From Rhodococcus sp. ARC_M5 (GTDB lineage: Bacteria > Actinomycetota > Actinomycetes > Mycobacteriales > Mycobacteriaceae): DNA of 64,000 bases. Position numbers and translations under genes: made by a program. The stretch's first letter is position 1; the number at the start of each line of letters is the position of its first letter. The notes under the pieces are model-generated. The model made no database searches and was not told the DNA's origin. It saw only the letters and a program-made list of their open reading frames with translations. Shown here one piece after another: positions 63,198 to 64,000 of the stretch. Location of the stretch: contig NZ_JALGQE010000001.1 of NCBI RefSeq assembly GCF_022810405.1, forward strand, positions 434,001 to 498,000, given 5' to 3'.

Positions 63198-64000
63198 ATG
63201 ACCGAACTGGATGCGCTCGCACCGAGCCCCCACGACGTGTGGGGTCACGAGAACGTCGTGGTCCGTCGTATACCCGGACTCGAGTTGGACGCAGCCCGAA
63301 CAGGATCGACCGTGCAGGTCGGCCATGGCCTGACGTCGGCCGAGATCGGTGAGCGCCTCGTTCCGATCGTGACCGCACAGGCCCGTCATGTAGGTCTGTC
63401 CCAGCGGGAGTTCGAATCGGTGTTGGTCGGGATCGTCCGCACCACCGTCGCCGATCCGGTCGAGGCCTGGACGACCTACTACCGCAATTCCCTGGACGAA
63501 CTGCTCTCCGGCGCGGCCGAATTCGCTCCCATCCATGCGCGCGCCGAGGCTTTGATCGTCGGGTCGGTGCTCGACATGGGTTCGTGCTTCGGCTTCTTTC
63601 CGCTGCGACTGGCGAAGAAGGGTCACTCGGTGACTGCGACCGACCTCTCCGCCGGCACCATGCGTCTGCTCGCCACCGTTGCCCCGCATCTCGGGATCAC
63701 GCTCGACACTGTCGTGTGTGATGCTTCCGATGTTCCAGTCGCAGACAACAGTGTCGATACCGTGACCGCACTGCATCTCCTCGAGCACGTCGACGCCGAA
63801 ACCGGCACGCGCATAATGAAAGAAGCGCTACGGATCGCGCGCACCCGTGTCGTCGTTGCTGTGCCCTTCGAGACCGAGACCACCGCCTGCCACGGACACA
63901 TTCGCACGTTCGACGATGCTGCGTTGGTCGAGCTCGGTCGATCGTCCGGTACGCAGTTCGAGACGTCGGAGCACCACGGCGGATGGCTCGTGCTCGACAA
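63198..64000 (+). CDS. mftM: Mycofactocin oligosaccharide methyltransferase, cut by right window edge
   Basis: 267 residues are visible from ATG 63198 (GAAGG 8-9 nt upstream); the frame is open to the end of the window, where only a short C-terminal piece should be missing. A class I SAM-binding motif is at about residue 126 (VLDMGSCFGFFPLRLA), followed by TATDLSAGTM and LHLLEHVDAE. The long N-terminal region before the fold and the location beside mftR match MftM, which methylates a glucose of the mycofactocin sugar chain. Identity rests on family likeness plus context. Confidence 0.88.
   Translation, partial: MTELDALAPSPHDVWGHENVVVRRIPGLELDAARTGSTVQVGHGLTSAEIGERLVPIVTAQARHVGLSQREFESVLVGIVRTTVADPVEAWTTYYRNSLDELLSGAAEFAPIHARAEALIVGSVLDMGSCFGFFPLRLAKKGHSVTATDLSAGTMRLLATVAPHLGITLDTVVCDASDVPVADNSVDTVTALHLLEHVDAETGTRIMKEALRIARTRVVVAVPFETETTACHGHIRTFDDAALVELGRSSGTQFETSEHHGGWLVLD

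Overview
High-GC actinobacterial chromosome, most likely Rhodococcus or a close Corynebacteriales/Mycobacteriales relative. The grounds are strong G/C codon bias, frequent GTG/TTG starts with 1-4 nt gene overlaps, a full mycofactocin (mft) gene set including mftM, and a Rhodococcus-like aldehyde dehydrogenase. Genus-level naming is inference.

Region 1 (1-32.1 kb, minus strand) is a non-ribosomal peptide synthetase (NRPS) locus. One gene encodes a 10,032-residue protein with eight complete modules plus a lone terminal condensation (C) domain: C-A-T x3, C-A-T-E x2, C-A-T x3, C. The next gene, cut by the left edge, starts with the missing adenylation (A) domain, so module 9 is split between two proteins. 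At the split, the tail of protein 1 and the head of protein 2 carry related ~90-residue fragments resembling the start of an A domain, a candidate docking pair. Pocket residues predict Ser in modules 5, 6 and 9 and Thr in module 7; module 4 and Ser5 are epimerised to D. Residues 1-4 (module 4 included) and 8 could not be assigned. No thioesterase, MbtH or tailoring gene lies in the window.

Region 2 (32.3-38.4 kb) holds metabolic genes: a PPOX/F420-type split-barrel protein, an amidohydrolase and a hotdog thioesterase, then acetoacetyl-CoA synthetase and an acyl-CoA ligase on the minus strand.

Region 3 (38.4-46.7 kb, minus) is an ethanolamine/acetaldehyde block: ethanolamine permease, EutB and EutC with 4-nt overlaps, a cation diffusion facilitator, a DUF779 protein overlapping an aldehyde dehydrogenase, and a GAF/HTH regulator. 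A perfect 12-bp palindrome lies upstream of the dehydrogenase. EutBC releases acetaldehyde and the dehydrogenase oxidises it.

Region 4 (46.8-64 kb) is the mycofactocin locus, split in two. mftM and mftR (plus strand) diverge from mftA-mftB-mftC-mftD-mftD2 (minus). mftE-mftF-mftG lie about 7.5 kb further along on the same strand. The interrupting block carries a hydantoin/allantoin-type set (GntR regulator, NCS1 permease, Asp/Glu-hydantoin racemase), a 1258-residue HTH-STAND-TM-WD40 protein and a small LuxR-type DNA-binding protein. mftD is tandemly duplicated, and the 3' end of the second copy runs into the LuxR gene. Mycofactocin is a redox cofactor for alcohol/aldehyde metabolism, so its position beside the ethanolamine/acetaldehyde block is functionally coherent.

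No rRNA, tRNA, CRISPR array or insertion sequence was recognised. No gene-free stretch exceeds 300 bp.
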